Below, piece by piece: positions 62,266 through 64,000 of a stretch of 64,000 nt of DNA. The position numbers and the translations under genes are program-made. Source of the stretch: DATARH01 sp036489765 (GTDB lineage Bacteria; Pseudomonadota; Alphaproteobacteria; ATCC43930; CGMCC-115725); the NCBI GenBank assembly GCA_036489765.1, contig DASXFE010000021.1, positions 1 through 64,000 on the forward strand, given 5' to 3'. Under the pieces are notes generated by a model. The model was not told the DNA's origin. It was given only the letters and a program-made list of their open reading frames with translations, and did not search any database. Numbering within the stretch: the first letter of the stretch is position 1; each line of letters opens with the position of its first letter.

Positions 62266-62353
62266 GTCATTGCGAGCGCAGCGAAGCAATCTTGTGCCGC
62301 CGGAGTCTCGGCCCACCGAGATTGCCACGTCGGCTGCGCCTCCTCGCAATGCC
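62266..62353. repeat. Dispersed palindromic repeat, GTCATTGCGAG family, copy 5
   Basis: GTCATTGCGAGCGCAGCGAA with inner AAGCAATCTTG / CGAGATTGCC and closing CTCGCAATGCC. It starts 10 bases after the argJ stop and ends 8 bases before the mutT ATG, so it fills the entire gap and supplies the mutT leader. Confidence 0.85.
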
Positions 62354-62361
62354 GACGTCCG

Positions 62362-63144
62362 ATGACCGACGCTGACCGGCCGCGCATCACCCTCGTGGCC
62401 GCGGTTGCCTTGATCGACCCGGACGGGCGGGTACTGCTCGCCGAACGGCCGGCCGGCAAGCATCTCGCCGGTACCTGGGAATTTCCCGGCGGCAAGGTGA
62501 ACCCCGGCGAGACCCCCGAGGGCGCGCTCATCCGCGAATTGCAGGAGGAGCTCGGTATCGATGTCGACGCCGCGTGCCTCGCGCCCTTCACCTTCGCCTC
62601 GCACGATTACGAGACGTTCCACCTGCTGATGCCGCTCTATCTGTGCCGGAAGTGGAAGGGCATCGTCACGCCGCGTGAGGGTCAGCGGCTCAAATGGGTG
62701 CGTCCGGCGCAGTTCGGCGACTACCCGATGCCCCCTGCCGACAAGCCTCTGGTGACGATGCTGCGCGACCTCTTGGGAGGAGATAGTCCCGTGTCCGATC
62801 GCGAAATCCTCGAAGCGCTCAACCGCGATTATATCGGTTCGGTGCAGGGCTGCGACGTGCGCCGCTTCGACGAAATCCTCGCTGCCGAGTTCTATTGCTC
62901 GAACCCCGACGGTTCGATCGTCGACCGCGAGGCCTTTCTCGAGCAGATCGCTCGCCCGGTGACGATCAAGAACCTCGCCGCCCGCGACGTGAACATCCGC
63001 CTCCTCGGCGATGTCGCGATCATCCATGCCCGTACGACCTTCACGCTCCCCGACGGAAGCGAGGGAAGAGGTCGCTACACCGACATCTGGGCGCGGCAGG
63101 GAGGGGGTTGGCTGGCCGTCGCCGCTCACGTGACACGGTGCTGA
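62362..63144 (+). CDS. MutT-like Nudix hydrolase fused to an NTF2-like (DUF4440/SnoaL) domain
   Basis: A 260-residue two-domain protein. Residues 1-140 are a MutT-type Nudix domain with the box GGKVNPGETPEGALIRELQE, then ELGID, and MutT-like SHDYETFHLLMPLYLC; it would hydrolyse oxidised or other nucleoside triphosphates. From residue 144, SDREILEALNRDYIGSVQGC, IVDREAFLEQIARPVTIKNL and GRGRYTDIWARQGGGWLAVA form an NTF2-like domain. MutT proteins normally end near residue 140 (MLRDLL). The junction carries a ribosome site and GTG start, so the second domain may also be made alone. Confidence 0.85.
   Translation: MTDADRPRITLVAAVALIDPDGRVLLAERPAGKHLAGTWEFPGGKVNPGETPEGALIRELQEELGIDVDAACLAPFTFASHDYETFHLLMPLYLCRKWKGIVTPREGQRLKWVRPAQFGDYPMPPADKPLVTMLRDLLGGDSPVSDREILEALNRDYIGSVQGCDVRRFDEILAAEFYCSNPDGSIVDREAFLEQIARPVTIKNLAARDVNIRLLGDVAIIHARTTFTLPDGSEGRGRYTDIWARQGGGWLAVAAHVTRC
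62775..62793 (+). promoter_or_regulatory. Internal ribosome-binding site and GTG start at the Nudix/NTF2 junction
   Basis: GGGAGGAG (62775-62782) precedes an in-frame GTG at 62791 (codon 144) with an eight-base spacer, right where the NTF2-like domain begins. This looks like the original start of a separate gene, and the fusion may have followed loss of the mutT stop. It predicts two products. Confidence 0.55.
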
Positions 63145-63191
63145 GCAGCATGGGTTTGGTGCCGTAGGATGGGTGGAGCGGAGTGAACCCA

Positions 63192-63989
63192 TCAATGCTG
63201 CGAGATCGCCCGGCGCGGCCCGGGGCGCGGGTTTGTATCGTCCGGGTGCGGGGCCCAGCCGGTCAGGAACAGGACCTCGAAGGTCGCCGGAATGCGGCCG
63301 TCCGCAGCGGCGAAGTGCTCGCCATAGATGGCGTCGGCGCGAGCCAAGGTGGCGCGGCGCAGAAATCCGCGCCGCGCGGATAAGGCATTGGTCTCGCCCA
63401 TGCCGCGCAGGTCGCGCATCAACCCGAGGATGTCGGGGTAGGTGACGGTGATCGTCTCGCTGTCTGCGACCGGGCTGGAAAACCCGGCGCGCTGCAGCAG
63501 CGCGGCGGCGTCGCCGAGTTCCATCGTTGGCGAGACGCGCGGGCTGACGCCGCCTTCCTCGGCGAGCTCAGCCTCGAACAGCGCCGTGCGCAATTCGACG
63601 AGCGTCTGACCGCCGAACAGCGTCGCGAGGAGCAGGCCGCCCGGCTTCAGCACCCGGCGAAGCTGAACCAGCGTCCCCGGCAGATCGCCGACCCAATGCA
63701 GCAGCAGGTTGCTGGCGACTAGGTCGAAGCTCGCGTCGCGGAACGGCACGAAATCGGGCTCGGAGACCACTTCTCGCGACACCGCCCACGCCGTGCCGCC
63801 GAGGTCGAGCGCCGCCGCGCTCAAATCGAGCGCCGTGGGGAATTTCCGGTTCACCAGATCGAGCCGGTCGGTCAGCCGCTCGCCGACCTCGCGGTGGAGG
63901 AAATCGACCACGCCCTGCCGTTGCGCGCGGACACGATGGAGGCGCCAAGCGCGGCGGTCGAAGAGGAGGGCGGGCGAGGAGTCGGCCAT
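63192..63989 (-). CDS. SAM-dependent methyltransferase (BioC/NDUFAF5-like)
   Basis: A 265-residue class I methyltransferase. It begins with LLFDRRAWRLHRVRAQRQGV, where NDUFAF5/BioC relatives have FDR-type starts. Motif I is unusual: TALDLSAAALDLGGTAWAVS lacks the standard D-x-G-x-G, but motif IV-like SFDLVASNLLLHWVGDLPGT and RRVLKPGGLLLATLFGGQTL are clear. Role in biotin or hydroxylation chemistry is uncertain. ATG at 63989 near the window end. Convergent with mutT. Confidence 0.88.
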   Translation of the reverse strand: MADSSPALLFDRRAWRLHRVRAQRQGVVDFLHREVGERLTDRLDLVNRKFPTALDLSAAALDLGGTAWAVSREVVSEPDFVPFRDASFDLVASNLLLHWVGDLPGTLVQLRRVLKPGGLLLATLFGGQTLVELRTALFEAELAEEGGVSPRVSPTMELGDAAALLQRAGFSSPVADSETITVTYPDILGLMRDLRGMGETNALSARRGFLRRATLARADAIYGEHFAAADGRIPATFEVLFLTGWAPHPDDTNPRPGPRRAISQH

Positions 63990-64000
63990 CTGCGGCTCAC

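Noticed and set aside
1..64000. tRNA, rRNA, CRISPR array, riboswitch or prophage
   Set aside because: No cloverleaf, repeat-spacer or phage-gene pattern was found by reading; short RNA genes could still be missed without a covariance search.

Overview
The window is high-GC, gene-dense DNA from what looks like an alphaproteobacterium, probably of the Rhodospirillales or a near relative. The evidence is the neighbourhood ileS-lspA-DUF3035 lipoprotein, the block secA / argJ / mutT / SAM methyltransferase, the run glnE-bcp-DUF455, divergent tyrS and anmK, a Ku/LigD repair pair with alphaproteobacterial-style LigD domain order, and dispersed GTCATTGCGAG-type palindromes. Strong third-position GC bias gives very long antisense open frames over ileS, secA, glnE and the RND gene; I treated these as shadows. 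I found no tRNA, rRNA, CRISPR array or prophage.

Layout. 0-6.2 kb: a large inverted duplication. Two near-identical TetR genes point at each other, each divergent from an RND adaptor gene; the right-hand adaptor is followed by a complete RND pump. 6.3-9.0 kb: a PAS hybrid histidine kinase, small proteins and a lone receiver. 9.0-12.8 kb: DUF3175, Ku and LigD (NHEJ). 12.8-13.4 kb: a FrnE/DsbA-type oxidoreductase whose first active-site Cys codon is TGA, with a SECIS-like hairpin behind it, so a candidate selenoprotein. 13.8-34.7 kb: accessory metabolism, mostly on the plus strand (DMT transporter, cupin, nitroreductase, CMD protein, two Lin0512 paralogues, quinone reductase, two SDRs, MFS, GMC oxidoreductase, pyroglutamyl peptidase, Rieske oxygenase, GT2, TVP38, glycolate oxidase E and F subunits, D-aminoacylase-like amidohydrolase, DHA2 MFS). 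Many of its gaps hold dispersed palindromic repeats. 34.8-40.6 kb: ileS-lspA-lipoprotein and an aldolase/SDR fusion. 40.7-49.4 kb: minus-strand genes, including the tightly packed glnE-bcp-DUF455-hexapeptide-DUF169-secreted run. 49.5-55.7 kb: an AsmA-like protein, tyrS, anmK and a secreted BamE-like protein. 55.7-58.0 kb: insertion-sequence graveyard, with an IS3/IS407-type remnant that keeps both terminal repeats beside an IS5-type fragment. 58.0-64 kb: secA, argJ, a MutT-NTF2 fusion and a BioC-like methyltransferase.

How it fits together: the core genes serve translation (ileS, tyrS), lipoprotein maturation and export (lspA, secA), nitrogen control (glnE), arginine synthesis (argJ) and genome repair (ku, ligD, mutT). 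The accessory middle looks like a peripheral catabolic and transport region. Exact substrates cannot be read from sequence alone. The most notable observations are the UGA-for-Cys FrnE gene, the face-to-face tetR inverted duplication with conserved promoters, the MutT-NTF2 fusion with an internal ribosome-binding site, and the tyrS/anmK start codons sharing one CATG.
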